Assembly: GCA_013396755.1 (NCBI GenBank)
Contig: VWZF01005531.1
Location: forward strand, 1,470,328 to 1,534,327
Direction: 5' to 3'
DNA length: 64,000 bases
From: Sclerurus mexicanus
Lineage: Eukaryota; Chordata; Aves; Passeriformes; Furnariidae
The notes under the pieces are model-generated. The model had not been told where the DNA came from and ran no database searches. It was given only the letters and a program-made list of their open reading frames with translations. Position numbers and translations under genes: made by a program. Within the stretch, counting starts at the first letter, position 1, and every line of letters starts with the position of its first letter. Positions 36,564 to 50,761 of this stretch are shown piece by piece.

Positions 36564-39500
36564 CCCCCCAGTATTTCTATAGTGTACTAATAACAGGAAC
36601 CCACTGTATTTGCCATGGTAGATAGCAGCATTTTAAAATGCACCATGACAGAGCCTGGCAGGTAGTTACATGGATCTCCTTGTACAACTCTTTGTTAAAT
36701 GTCTTCTACCTAATACAGAGTCCAGGAAGGTCTTTGAAGCCTGTTGGACTAGTGCTCAGGAGCAAGGTCAAGAACCGAGAGCTACACCAGAAATTTGGCT
36801 TTTCAGGGCATCTGTTACTCAATTTTAATTCTTTACAGAGAAATGAGCTTCTGAGAGAACTGTGTTTTTAATGACTCAGGATACTATAAGGGTTCACTTC
36901 TTGCAATGCTGTACTACTTCTGGCTTTTCATTTACCTTTAGAGCAGCACCATCGCTATAACGACACCCTGAGCTTGCCAGCTTTTGTGGTCATCCTTTCA
37001 GTTCTGAAATATTAAACCACAGAAAGATATTAAATGTGCATTTTAAGGGCAGGGGGGCTAATTAAAAAGCCTAGATTTGCTGACAGAACTTGCTGGGGAA
37101 AAAAAGCAATCTGTCTAGTTCCTTCCCTTTCCCATCCCTCCTTCCACCTAAGTCACACAGGGGAGAGAGTGATCTGAGAGTGCAGAGCATACTCTGTCAT
37201 TTGTGTAGGAATGTTCCAGTGTTATATTTTCTAGCTGTTATTGTCAGGTCTTATGGACCGGAAGCTCTGACAATATGTAGAGCTTAAAACAGTCATGCAA
37301 ATCATAAATAAATATTTAAATGGTACTGGACAATGAAAACCAAATGTCATGTTTCTAGTGGGTCTCTACACTGAAATTTTTAAAAGCCAGTATTAAATTG
37401 AAGAGGTTCCTAATCAAATAAATTGTTCCTTTCTGTTGTGTGATACAGAGTACAAAACTCCCCATTAGGCTCTGCTTTGCTAAACAAAGCCCCAGTGCAA
37501 GAAAACATAACGATTATCAGTCCAACTTTGGTGTACTGGAGAAACCTTCCCTTGTCCCAGCTTCCAAATCTCCCCATGTGCATTTCACATGCTGACAGAG
37601 AGAAGACTGTGTCCCAGATTAGGGCAACCAGTCAAGAACTCAGAAGACCCATTTTTAAGGTCTTCTTCTGTCACAGGTAAGGAGTAGAAGTGACAGAGAT
37701 CTCTGCTTCTGATGGCAGCAGGCGTTAGATTTAATGTTAAGAAATCTCACCTTTGTCACTCTCTTTTCTCAGTAGTCTCCCCTGGAAATTGCCTTTCTTT
37801 TCCTCACAAGGTTGTGTTGTGAGAATAAACACACTAAGAATTTCATTGCAGGACTCTAAAGCAGGACAGGCCACAGATACCTATGAAAGCTTCTAAGGGA
37901 GATCAAAAATTCAAGGCTAGAAAAATCCAGCCAATTTCAAAGCAACATAATAAACGAGATTTGTGAAAAAAAAAAAGCTTCTAAGGCAGCAGGATAAAAT
38001 GATGCTGTTCAGCCAAAAGGATAAGAGATTTCTAGGAAGGCTTCGCAGGGAAGCTGCTACTTGTCAATCTGACAGCAGCTCTCAGCAGTGTGCTGTCATG
38101 GGCTAAGACCTGTTTGCGTGTGGGAGCTGAGGAACAATCAGCAGTGATATAATACTTACTCATCCTTCTACATCGTGGGTTTTTCTTTTTTAGCCCAGAT
38201 ACCTAAAGAGGAAGATGGTTAACCTACTAACACTTCCCAAGTCACGGACTTGCTGACTCCTCTTCCAGTGCCATAAATTACCTGCCAATTCTCAGTAAAC
38301 TTTCCAGCCCTTTGAAAAGTCCATTTGCAGAAGCAGCTGATTTGCACCAGGAACAGCTAGTCCTATTCATTTGTTCCAGGAATACCTACCAGGATTTCCC
38401 TTGTACATCTGCATTCTTGAAATGTCACTTAGGACCTAGTCTTTAGATAATAAAACTAAGTATTTCAGAGCATTTCAAGGCCACATTCAGTTTGTTTCTT
38501 CCCCAAATCCTAATATCAGAAAACTTTATGCCTCTTTATCAGAGGGCACCTACACTGTATTTCAAATGAGAAGGTCTGAGGGATTTTGGTTTATTTCCCT
38601 AGTATTACTGCATTTGAAAGAAGTTTTTGGATAGCAACACATAAACACAAATTAAAATGAAAATGCTGTGCTACAGCATAACCAGCAATCTATCCTTTCT
38701 GCCATTTAAGACAGCCTTACTACAAACCACAAAGATTATCTGAACAGGAACACCCAAGTGATATATAAGCTGCTGAAAACAGTCAGGAAAACAGCTTTGC
38801 AAATAAGATTAGACATGACCTTCAGAGGTGATCTGCCACCATAGCACCCAGAAGGTCTCTATGAATTACAAAATCAAAGACCCTTTCATTCTGCAAAGCA
38901 TAGACAGATTTAATTTCCACTATCCAAGCACCAGTGTGTGCATTTAATGTTCACTACCTTACCCTGTACTTTGAGTACAAGGAGCATTCAAGTATCTTCC
39001 TGCACCACTGGGCAAGTTGCCCCCCCTTCTGAGGATGCAAACATATGTTAAAAGCCTTCAAGATACAGGGACATGCATTAAAGAAAATGTCCACTTGTCT
39101 TATACAAATGAAATCAGAGCTTTATAGAATTTCATATAACAGTCCTGGACATACACAACAGCAGTCTGAATGATGACTGTCTAGGGGGGTTGAATTTGCC
39201 ATTCTTCTTCATCTTCTCTGACAACTGCAGCTCTTCAGCTAAGCCAAAGGCAGCCTACAAACAATCCTGAAATTGGCTACAGGAACTGACACGAATATTT
39301 CTCAGTTTTCGTATTGCAAGAGGATTACACATAGTCTGGGTAGTGAAAGGAGACTTCCTAGTCTAGACAAGATAACTGCAGGTTCCTTTGCTACCTGCAA
39401 CGTTAACTCCAAGAACATCTACAATGCCTCATCTTTGATACAGAACCAAAATATCCCCACCTTAAAGAAAACAAAAAAACAAACAAAAAGAAGAAAGCCG

Positions 39501-42500
39501 TCACAACCACTCATAAGAAACCTAGTCTAAAAAAGGAAGAAAGAGAAACTGAGTTGCTTAGAGGAAGACTGTTTTGTCACAGTGAACAAATTCGAAGCTG
39601 GATAGATTTTGATACATGCACAAACAACAAAAAAAATTATTTCTAACCTTGATACTGGGTATAGCAGAGCCCTGTCTGACAAACAACCTCAAGTGATGTT
39701 TAGGTTTGATGGCACTGTCATAGACAATCATAGTTAGTTTGTCTTTGGATAGCTATCATATTAAAAAAGCCCTTAAAATACACAAGCCCCTGCAGCTGTC
39801 TGCAACCTTTAAGCCTTGCCATTTTAAACATACATTGCAGTCATATAGCATGCGAGGGCACTGAAGAATTTCAAATCAGTTATAATAAATCCAGACAGTA
39901 GACAGCAAAAGCTTTCACAGTACACATCATCTAATTCAAGATTCCTTACATGGTACTCATACACAACTGCAAGAGGCTCAGAAATCACCATGTGAGTTTT
40001 ACAAATTCTAGTACTTTCAGTCTATATGAGCACTATCTGCCAAATCTATCCCATATCCTTCATCCACATTTGCAGCCAGGATTTTCACTGCCTCCTTTGC
40101 TCACATTGTTTGAATTCATACAACAATTTTGCACCAAAACCCTTCGCAGCATGCTAAAAAAAAATTTCAGTCATTTCATTGTATTCTCCATTCTCTCATT
40201 CAGTCACTTGGTCTGGAGCACACATGGCCGGGAAAGAACAATTTCACATCACTACAGTATTTTACCTGCAATATTCTTCCACCTTTAGCTTCTGCTCCAG
40301 CTAATGCTTTGCACAGACTGCCAACCAACCAACAGAAGCTGGATTTACCTGCAATCCAGACAGTCTAAGACTTCCATATAATGCTTGGATGTCCATAGGA
40401 AAGGCACTGCAGAATGTACATCGTACTAACAGTGTTGAAACAAACTACACCCCGTATGCACTTGGTCTTGCCTCTCTTGCGTGCATGCACGCTCCTCTCC
40501 ATCTTACTCATTAGTGCATCGTGGTTTTCCTCTTCTGGAAGATGCAGATTAAATCTCTGCTTGATCATATGAAATGGCAACAGAATGATTTCTGTAACTT
40601 TCCTGCTTTTAACACAACCAAAGAACTATCCAAGGGGCAAAATAAAGGAAAAATTCTTCTGTCCCAGTTATCTGAACTTATCTTCATGCTGTCACAGTTC
40701 ACCATTTAAATAATGATGCACGGTATTTTTAATATGTTAATTACATAAATAGGTACTTAGAAACTACTTAAACAGGAGATTATTTATCCCATTGACTGTA
40801 GAAACCCATGTGTCAGCACATCTGCTGCACAGGAAGATTAAATCTGTTCACACAAAACTCATGCTCTCTCTTGCTAATGGGGAAGAGATTAGCCGTGTGA
40901 GACCTGAATCGGGGGCCTTGGGTTTTATCCAACAGACCCTTAGGGCTGGCACAATGAATGATGCCAGCAAACATCTCTGGATTTCTAAAAACCCAGTATA
41001 TTCCTTCCTAGGCATTCTGGAAAAAGAAATGGGATTTTTATCGAGGAGAGTTGTCTATGTGTGTGTTTTAAAGGTTCTGCTGTGTGTTATTTAAGAGTAA
41101 CAATCAGATGCCCACTGTACTGGTGTGATTATGCACCTTTAAGAGCAGAATGGCAATGCTGGTTGATGATGTTTAGAATGAGTATACTGAAAACAACTCC
41201 ATTACAGAGTTCTCTTTGCCTTGGTTCACCTTCCCAGCTGCTGCTGAAGGGACCTGCAGACTATTATTTTAATAGCTGCTGATGAGAGCCTATCCACCAT
41301 TTATCACATCCCCTTCCCATCACAGGCTTGCAGGGAAGGGTAAGTGTCAGAAGGCAGAAAGGGATTGCCGAGACTACAGTTAATGAGGAGAACAGAAAAC
41401 CCAAATCTGGTTTCCAGACCAAGCAAGCGCACAACCAATTTGCTTAAGAAGAATGTGTTTTGCCTGCTTCCACCTCACGCAGGAGTGAAAGTCAAATCAA
41501 TGCTCACATGAGCTGAATGAACAGCTAGAGCTGTTTACCAGGTAGTTATAGCAAATATACTCTAATAGGAGCAATTTACCGAGCGAGCACAGCTTTAGCT
41601 GAAAAGGGCAACATCCTCCACACCCTCATAAGGTAATTCAGAGCACACAAAATGAGCTACTGACACTCCTATTCTGTGTCAGCCTCTGGCAGCACGCATC
41701 TGTTCCCATGGGCATCAAAGCCTCCCTAAGCGGGCCTCTGCAAACATCCCCTGCTCAAAGACATTACCAGCCACTTTTTCAATCCATGCACATGGAAATG
41801 TGCAGCCAAATATACATACCCCAAACACATGTCGCATGAACAACAGAAGCGTGCCCACACACGCCCATTCTCAGCCAAATGCAATATAAATAACCTCGCT
41901 GTATAAATACACTTGCTTAAATGAAGTGTCTTGCTTAAATAAGGCTGACATAAATACTCTTCCTTTTATGCTGCCTGTTGCATCTCATGTTTAAGTCTGG
42001 GAAGTGGCAACTATGTTGGAATGACCATAGAAACCCCACTCAAAGTCAAGAGATATGAAGGACAGGACAGCTCAGCAACATGATGTAACACATCGCTGAT
42101 GAAGATTTAGTGAAAAGGATACAAGGAAGGCAATTCTTTTCATTTGTGTTTATGTTTCTGATGTCAAGATAGATAAATATTAGTAAGACAGTCAATAAGA
42201 AATTGCAAACAATCAGAAGAGATCTTCAAGCATTAAAGCAGCATCCCACACAAACCTAAAGTTATAAAAATAAACATTACGTTCTCAGTTTATAAAAAAA
42301 AAAAAGAGAAAAAAAGAAAAAAGCATTAGAAAAGCAAAAGTAACTTTTGCCTCTTTCTCTGCATTTTTGGAAGGACACCAGATGACTGTCCATACTCCTC
42401 ACTATGCTCATGTCTGTATTCATCAATATGGTTTTATGGACGTTTTCTGTCTTATCCTTTTCAAAACATTTCAAGAAACTGTTAAGGCTGTTTTCTCTGA

Positions 42501-45155
42501 AGATGGGTAGGAAGGACCGGCTGTCAGAAAGGACTCTCTGAACTTCCCTCCAGCAACCCTGCTTCACATTCAGCCCACACACCAGGCCCAGCTCTTTCAG
42601 CGTTCTGGCTCACTTTGAATCTGCTCAGAACTTCCTTCCAGCTAATGAGTGCCTCCCTAATCGATCTTCAGAGTACATATTTCTTCAGTCTCAATCATCG
42701 ATGAGCTGAGGTGCTGTCAACACTGCAGCACGGCAACGTTTGCCATCGCAGAGCCAAATCCCGCCTCGCGCTCTCCTGGCTGAACACTGCTCTTTGCACA
42801 TGGGAGGTGGAGGGAAGAGGCAAATTTATAAAGGTCAAGCAATGCAGAGGCAATTGTGACAGTGGATACAAACTCCAAGTTTTCCTCAATCTTCATTTCC
42901 CAGCCTCTGAAGCACAAACATACATATATAATGCAAAGCCAGTAGTACTTTCACCTGTTACATTACTGCTTTATTCAGGGTTGAACCATTTTAATTCCAT
43001 TAATGCTTTCCTTTAAAAACATTTCAGAATTGGTTTTAAAAATATAAAAATAGATGTTTAAAAAGATTTCAGTCTTCCTTAATCATGCAGGGATATATTT
43101 TCAAAGCAGTATGCCAGGAGTATTCCACGTGACTCCCATTCATGTTAAAATTAGAGTCACCAGAATAGACCCCATATGCTGCTTTGAAAAGGTACTGCAA
43201 TGTGTCCAAAGGAAATTTCTGCAGCTTAATGGTGCTTGTACAATTTTTCTGCCTGCTTTTCTTCTTTTGATTTCTGAATATATTTTTAACTTTTTTTTTT
43301 TATTTTTAAAATAACACTTTGTACTATCTGGAAAAATAGAAAGAAGGGATTTGCTGGTTTTCTTGATTTCTCTGCAGCCATTTTATTTTATTCAGAATAG
43401 CTTTGCTTGGTAATATGCAAAGCTCTTGGAACATTTTTTATAACTCTTTTGTTAATACTGTCACTTTAGTCAACCTTTCTATCCAAGCTGCAGCCCACAG
43501 TGAGGTCTGGAGTTCTGACTGCCTTCCACACCTGAGCTGTTGTCCTATCTAGTGGTGCTCAATATTTCTGTGTTAGCCTGGAACTAATTTTCACATCTGG
43601 GCTGTCTTTCCAGGAAGATTGAGGCACAGTCGCTCCTTGGCAATAACAGCACTGCTGTTTGACCTGAAGCCAGACACTGTGAATGTACAGGTGTCTATAT
43701 TCAAGGTCCTGTCTTACCTGTGCACCTTCTGCCCAACACAGAGCATCTGTGGCGGTCTCAGAAACCCTCCCACCCAAAGCCAGCTGCAGTGCTGGGCTTG
43801 TTGTGGGCTCAGCACTGCCCTAGCTTGTCTTGGTAAACACAGTGAGCGTTGCAAAGGCTGTGCTCACACACACACATACTGACAAATACTGGTTGATTAT
43901 TAAATTTGTCATCCATGACTATAGTCTTCCTGGTCATTTGAAGAGAGAGGGGAAAAAAAATCTGACAGCTCCGGTTTGCTTGTAATTGCTCTCAAATTTT
44001 CTCTGCTTTTAACTCTGTGCATGAGAGATTGTGCACAAGAAGACAGTGTGAATGTCATCTTTTCATTTTATCCACATCCTTCTCATTACCATCTCAAATT
44101 GCCACATATTTTCATTTCATCCACTTATACCAAAAGTGCAGCAAACACTGCATCTAACCACCTAATTACTTTAACCCTTAAAGGATGTAAACAAAGGGAA
44201 AATATTTTGCTTTAATGTGGAAGATGCTTCCACCATGGAGGAAAAAAAAAGTCTCCTTGCTAAGAGAATTGTGCATCAGGACATAAGAAAAGAAATGACA
44301 GTGTCCTGTCACTAAAGTACTGACAAGTGAGGTGTAGGCCAAGTTCCCATTTCTAACACTAATTTCCAGGCAACATGCAGCAAGACATCATTTATGTATT
44401 CTTGTTATCCAATTAAAAATCACTTAACATCACCTTTGCTTTCTCCTTTTTTACCCTTTTCATGTTCTGTCAATTTAAATGGTATTCTCCTTGGGTCATA
44501 AACCTATGCTTAAAAGAAATACCAGAAACTTCCCAGGATGGTGAAATGACAGCTTGCACGTGAAGCTACAACCTGTAAGCAACAGAGCTTCAGCTAAAAC
44601 AAAGGTTTGTGTACAAGACAAGCATTTGGAAAAACCCAAAAAAACCCAACAACCAACCACAAAACAACAAGACCCCCAAACCCAATTCACTAGTAGCCAA
44701 ACATCGCTCTGCAATTTCTATACACGTGGCCTTCTTTAAGTATTAGTGTTCAAACATGCTACTGAGTTAGTGTGGTTAGTTCAAATAAGCTCCGAGTGAG
44801 CTGCAGGAGTAGCCAGTGGCAAATATTTAGTGAAATATACTTTTGTAAATGTTAGCAAGAACAATTTGAGGAAATGGCTTCAATTTCTGAAGGAGTTTAA
44901 ATGCCCCTGAGTAATAACAATTCAGAGCTAAGACAAGTTAAAAGTGCTTCAAAGGGATCACCACAGTTAGTGGGGAAAGCCTGACTTCTAAAAGTGGCTA
45001 CTGAATCCATCACAAGGATCTTTTGCACTTCAGTTAACATTAGAAAAAATGTATGAGACTGGCTCACACTGCATCTGAGTTTGTTTCAATGAGGATTAAT
45101 TACATGAATTACTATTTCTATTTCATAGTGGATAAAAAGGTAATTTTTACACATA
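36564..45155. other. Intronic filler between the gap and the 45-kb CR1
   Basis: Non-coding, AT-leaning sequence. There is an 18-bp-spaced repeat of CTTGCTTAAAT near 41911-41940 and several A- or T-rich runs. No exon, RNA gene or mobile element is recognised. Confidence 0.6.
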
Positions 45156-45825
45156 AAATCACAAAATCATACAGGTTGCCAGAAAGTTCTAGGCATCATC
45201 AAGTCCTGCAGACACAGCAGAGCTAATTTCACACTTAAGTCAGGTTCCTCAGGGCAAGTCTGGGCACATTTTGAGGTTCTTCAAGGATGAAGATTCCATA
45301 ATCCCTCTGTGCAATTGATTCCAGTGCTGCACCAGTGTAAATAGTTGGGAGTATTTTATCCTTACATCCTAACAGTTTCCTTCATTGCAACTTCTCTCTT
45401 CTCCTTTCACTGTGCACTTCTGAGAAAAGTATGCATCTTCTCAGCTTCTTGTTCAAACAACGGAAGAAGATACAAGTGGATCCACCCTTGTGTCCTCAGC
45501 CTTTTCTACGACGAACAAATCTGGTTCCTTCATGTTCATCTTGAGTACCACACGCTCCATCATCCTTAATCATATTGATGGCCCCTTGCTGGACTAGCTC
45601 CATTTCATGAACCTTTCCTCATTTCTGGAGCACAGAACCAGATAGAGCCTTCCAGCTGCTGCCTCATAAAGGCCAAGCTGGGGAAATAATCCCCTCCTCT
45701 GACCCGCTAGCTCTGCTTCAGCTAATGCAGCCCAGCATGCAGTTAGTCCACATCGCACAAGGGTGCACTGCTGATTCATGGCACGCATCAACTCACCGAC
45801 CATCCTTACAAGCACGCACCTACAA
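45156..45825 (-). mobile_element. CR1 LINE 3' fragment, older and diverged
   Basis: On the plus strand it begins AAAATCATACAGGTTGCCAG and goes on with diverged CR1 blocks: GGTTCCTCAGGGCAAGTC, AAGGATGAAGATTCCATAA, TTCCAGTGCTGCACCAGTG, TTGATGGCCCCTTGCTGGAC, AATGCAGCCCAGCATGCAG and CACTGCTGATTCATGGC. The order is that of a CR1 read in reverse, about 670 bp, extending into the end of ORF2. Several blocks have small deletions, so it is older than the 35.3-kb copy. The inner (5') boundary is approximate. Confidence 0.88.
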
Positions 45826-48545
45826 TTATATTTGTAAAACATCAAATTAGCCTTTCTTTGTCCACAGTTTGCACTGGCAACCACCCATCCCTCAGCTTTT
45901 AATATCAAAGAAAATATCAGGAGAAATTAATATCAAAGCCCTGGCCATCATAAAAATCAATACAGGATACCAAAGTGTTACTCTACCACTAAAATTGAGA
46001 AACATCTACTAAAATCAAGAAGCGTAGAGAAGGAAATTAGAATCATCAAACTCTTTCAAATGATAATAACTAAAGCAAATTGAGCAGCTATGAAACATCC
46101 TGTTCTCTGGAGCTTAAAAGCAACAAGGCAATAAAAAACCCCTAACCCATGCAAAGCTAAATAAGTTTTATGGAGATATTTTCTTTCTTTTCTCCTCAAG
46201 TAGAACCACCAGTTTAAAGATTTTGCCTTAGCTGGTACTTTAAAGGTTTTACACAGCGAAGGGCCATTTAGGCCAGTATATGAGTGAAACCATTTTCCAG
46301 CTGCACACACACAATACCTTCTACTTGAGGTTTAACTCCCAGATGGGTGGAGACACTTTTCTCTGAGTAAATTAAATTTTGTAGCCCACTGTATGCAGAA
46401 TTAGGCTAGATAAAAGAATATTCAGTTTTCTGCCATCATTATTAAAAAGTTTTATTTACACCTTTACTAGCGAAGGAAGACCTTTTTTGTCCATATAGCT
46501 CAATTTTTTAAGAACAAGAAAACATGTCCGTGCATCAATTTTGACTTTACAATTTTATCAGCGGCCTTCAGATTTCTACCACTGCTGACAATACAGAGCC
46601 GCCAATAACCTCCATCCTGGCTTCACAAACTGGCTTCCAATATTCTATGACCTGAAAGGGTCTTTTCTGATGTCCTGGTGGGAGATGTGGCTGTGAAAAG
46701 TAGTCAGTAAGCACCTCCTGCTGGAAAGTGAGAGAAGTCATTAACACCCTCCTAAAGACAGGTGGAAGAAGGCAAGAGGACAGGCAGAAAGAAATTCTGG
46801 GGTCGTAAATCTGGTTGGAGTGTTGAACAGGGAGAAAAGCTAAAGGAAGGTTCACTTAGAGAGAGAAATCCAGGAAGATTTCTTCATGCAGTCACTAGTT
46901 TATATATATGCTTTTGAAAAAATCAGTTATATGACAATCAGATTATATGCAATTCATATTAAAAAAAGAAAAGGAAAAAAAAAGAAAACCACTGGGAATA
47001 AAACAGCCCTTTAACAACTTTCAGATCCCTAACTTACATGGAAATGAGTTCTTGGAAACGATCTGAAAATCTTGACAGCTATGAGATTAGATCCTTTATC
47101 TCACACATCTGATTTTACAAAAACAAGGATGCTTCATTTTTCTACTTTGTGATTTTTCATTACGATGGGCTGATCAATTGCTTCTGAAGAGGCTGGCAAT
47201 GTAACAATAATATGATGAGATCTGTTGTTTCCTTTGGACTTGGTTAAGTGCAACAAAAGGTTGCACTTTTACTCTAGGCAGCATTTACTCTTCAAGCAAA
47301 ATGGATACAACTGCAATTTTTAAGTTCTTGCTGCTGAGGTTCTCATATCAGCAACATAACAAAGATCAGTCAGTTTCCCTACGACAGAAAACTGATGCTT
47401 GAAATCTGAAGATATGTCTCCAGAGAGAAAAATTACCATAAAATTCAAAGCATGTGTGAAAGCTGTTTCCCCAGATGCTTCTACTCTTCTAGAAGAAAAC
47501 TTGACATTCTTGATGCAAGAATGGTTCTTGAGCATTTCAGTTTCATGGTCATGGCATGATATCTTCGGCTGACAGGGCAAGATCTTTAATCATCTACACA
47601 AATGTCTTTTTCAAGGATTCTGACACAGAATTTGGTATTTGTTCCTTCACTTCTCTCTGGTGTTTGGGTTTATATACTTACATGGTCTCAAATCTCTTTC
47701 CATGCCTGTGCTCAGCTTTTAAGGTGATATTCCTCAGCTTTCATATGTATTATGAGGGGCCTTGCTTCTCTCCTTGCCATGACCAACATATAAAGGTGAC
47801 TTCAGGAACTGGGGTGGAGCCTCTCACTAAATTATCTTTCAGTCATCAATAAATCTACATGATTTTTTGCATGCTATTCAAATCCTCAATCCTAGAGGTG
47901 AAAGGGCAAAGAAAAAAGAGCCTTACCACCTTCCATTCTCGAGTAAGCTATTTAGCTCTCAGCAGAAAAGTGGCAGAACCCAAGTTCACATGTCTCAGCT
48001 TCACTATCTCGCCAAATAACAACTGCCCCTGCTGTGGTCTCAAGGCCAAGTATTCTGTGGTGCAAAACCCAACACTTCCTTCAGAAAGTACGTGCTAAAC
48101 CTCTCACCTCCCATCCTCCTCCATTTTTCCACTCATCCACTCTCTGGGAACTCCAGCACAGTTCCCATTAGAAAACCAATGCCCAGGTTAATCTGTGATC
48201 ACCTAAGAAAGCTTCTCAGGCTAGCCCTGCTCTAGCTTCCCTAATGCTGGTGCCCAAGGCAACCCACAGAGCGCCAACAGAGGCGTGTAGGTCTGTTGGC
48301 CCAGGGGGCATGGTGTAGACATGGCTTGAGATAGCTGGTGTGGGTAAAGGAGAGCAGAGCCCACCCGCACTCGTGCCCGGCTCTCAGCAGCCCTCCCCTC
48401 CCATGTGCCTCTGTCACAGCCATCCCTAATACACACCGGTGCACCGGGCAGCAGGATCAGCTTGTCAGATGCTGGGCAGTTACCTCATGAGCTAAAAATA
48501 GAGACAGGCAGCAGCCAGACTGACTGGCAAACGCCTCTTTAATGG

Positions 48546-48564
48546 TGACTGACGTATTCAGTCA
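48546..48564. repeat. Short palindrome TGACTGA / TCAGTCA
   Basis: TGACTGA and TCAGTCA are perfect arms around the 5-base spacer CGTAT; the run also contains TGACGTA, which is CRE-like. It may be a transcription factor site or chance. Confidence 0.4.
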
Positions 48565-50695
48565 AGACAATACATGAGATGCGAACCGCAAACAATGAAG
48601 GACATTTGTATAAGGACAGATGAGACAAAAGCAACAAAGCACCCTGGCTTTGCTTATGAGACACCTATGAAAGATTTCTGCTGCTTTTTTCAACCACGGT
48701 GCTATTTAGATTACAATTACTTAAAGCGAACCAACAATAATACAAGCTCTTCTGCTACTCCAAGAGAGGCTATAAAAATCTCATTGTCAGCTGCATCATT
48801 CATCACGATAACCTCATTTCAACTGAAACAAAATCTCCGAGACATCACCTCTCCCCCCTTCCTTCCCTTTTTTATTTGCCTATAATAAGGTCTGTAGTCT
48901 GGGGAGCTCTCAGGCTGAATTCCACGCATTGTAATTCACAAAATGAAAATCTGGTATTATATGCCCACTGACATTCACATCAGCAGCAATTCATGCAGCA
49001 AAAAGCCATATGCCGTGCACCTCTGATTTAACTGTACTACAAAAACATACCCTAGAAAGAAGAAATAAAAATACAGAGACAAGAGTGGTTCCTGGGATCT
49101 GATTATTATCCACACTTTTAGACAGGAATGACAGGGGCAATGTCACAAAATATGCTGTTTTGGTGACAGTTCCAGTTAGGTTATATCATTTCCCTTAGTG
49201 ATGAACACACTCTGCTTGGAAGTGAGGCAATTTTTTTTCCAGTGCAAAAGGTTTCTATGAAGTAGAAAAAAAGCGGTTAGCACAGATAACCTACACTCAG
49301 TGTTTCTCCTCTGGATATCAGGCTTTCCGCTCAATCATCTTTTTGAAGGCTGAGAAGTTTATTGGTTTGATCAGCACCCACAGAGATGAAAATGAAGAGC
49401 GCTTTGAAAATATGAAGTACGAGCAGTTTTAGAAATTGCCATCTCCAGGGTGTTCCACAGACCCGTATGTGTTCTACAGTAACACACACACTACACCAGA
49501 AATCTGGGGGATAAAATCCACTTTGCCAATGGAGGGTAAGTTTTCCACAAACAAGAGATTCCACTGCTGAAACAAACAGCAACTTTCATCACTAGGGAAA
49601 GGATAAGACAAGCTGCTGGTCAAGGAATGGATTACACTAAAATACTCTTCTCCTTTTTTCTTGTTTTAAATAGCAGATGTTTTGTTGAGACATCCCTTCC
49701 TCGCTTTTAGCTTGAGGAAACCATCTCTTTGTTAGCGTACCCATCCCAGCATATAAATGGGCAGAAATCAAGCCTTAAAATGCTTTTCCTTTTAAGACTA
49801 TGCCCTCCATGAAATCATTGCATATGTGATCACTGCAGAAGAATCGTTCAGCTATAACTAGATATGACCCTATTACTAAAGACTTTCAAAGCCTTGTGGC
49901 AAAGACAGAAAATAGTAGATACTATTTTAAAGGAAAAAAGTCTTTGAACTTGAAAAAATAGTTCATAAGCTACAAAGTGCAGAAAAAGGGCAAGTTTGGC
50001 TCCTTACTGCTTCATTATGCAGTCTAGCAACTTACATTTCACAAATTAATTTTTTAAAATGTATTTGCATTCTTGACAATGCTAGTTCAGACTGAAAATT
50101 TTTCAAAGGGAAGCAACCAACTAGATTTAAAAATGCAATACTCTTGTTCAGTCCCTTTGAGCTTGACAGTCCCAGCCTTTAGAGTATTAATACTTAGATC
50201 TGATTTTTACAGACTGATGCCTCAGTAAGTGGAAAGCTGCATCTTCAGCGTCTCAAACACCCCATCTCAGGTTCCTGCAGGCAGGAGCAGCAGTCGAGTA
50301 ATAAACTCTCTTTGACAAACGCAGTGGGGCACATTTGGAGATCTGACAGATGGAGATAAATGCAGAGACAGAGAAGACTAAACAGAGCCATTCCTAAATG
50401 AGCAGCTGATGAAGGCATACATTTGGAATATCTAGGCCACAAAAAGCATAGAGGGAACACTGACCAAATCCTCGGGAAAGGTCTTAAGCAGCCTCTTCCT
50501 ACATCACATTAAATTGTGCTGCTTAAAACAGACCATTCTTAAGGAAGGGGTTACTAATGGAATAGACCCAACAATCTTTTTGCACCCCAATTACACTCTT
50601 CTATAAAAGATTTCTACTGTATTTGAAGAGAGTTTATTCCTTCAATTAAAAGGTATCATTTTCTGTGCAAGCTATGGAGCAGACTAGCAAAATAT

Positions 50696-50761
50696 TAATT
50701 GCTATAATTTTTTTTATAAATTCATTTATTACACAATGATACAATATATTTATAGCAATTA
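50696..50761. repeat. AT-rich inverted repeat, 12-bp perfect arms
   Basis: TAATTGCTATAA at 50696 and TTATAGCAATTA ending at 50761 are exact reverse complements around a 42-base AT-rich loop. It can form a hairpin or cruciform. The surrounding 130 bases have the homeodomain-like AT-rich look of a conserved non-coding element, but conservation cannot be judged from one sequence. Confidence 0.7.

Noticed and set aside
45594..45908. Minus-strand open frame of 104 codons
   Set aside because: It is a remnant of the CR1 fragment at 45156-45825, too broken to count as a functional ORF2.
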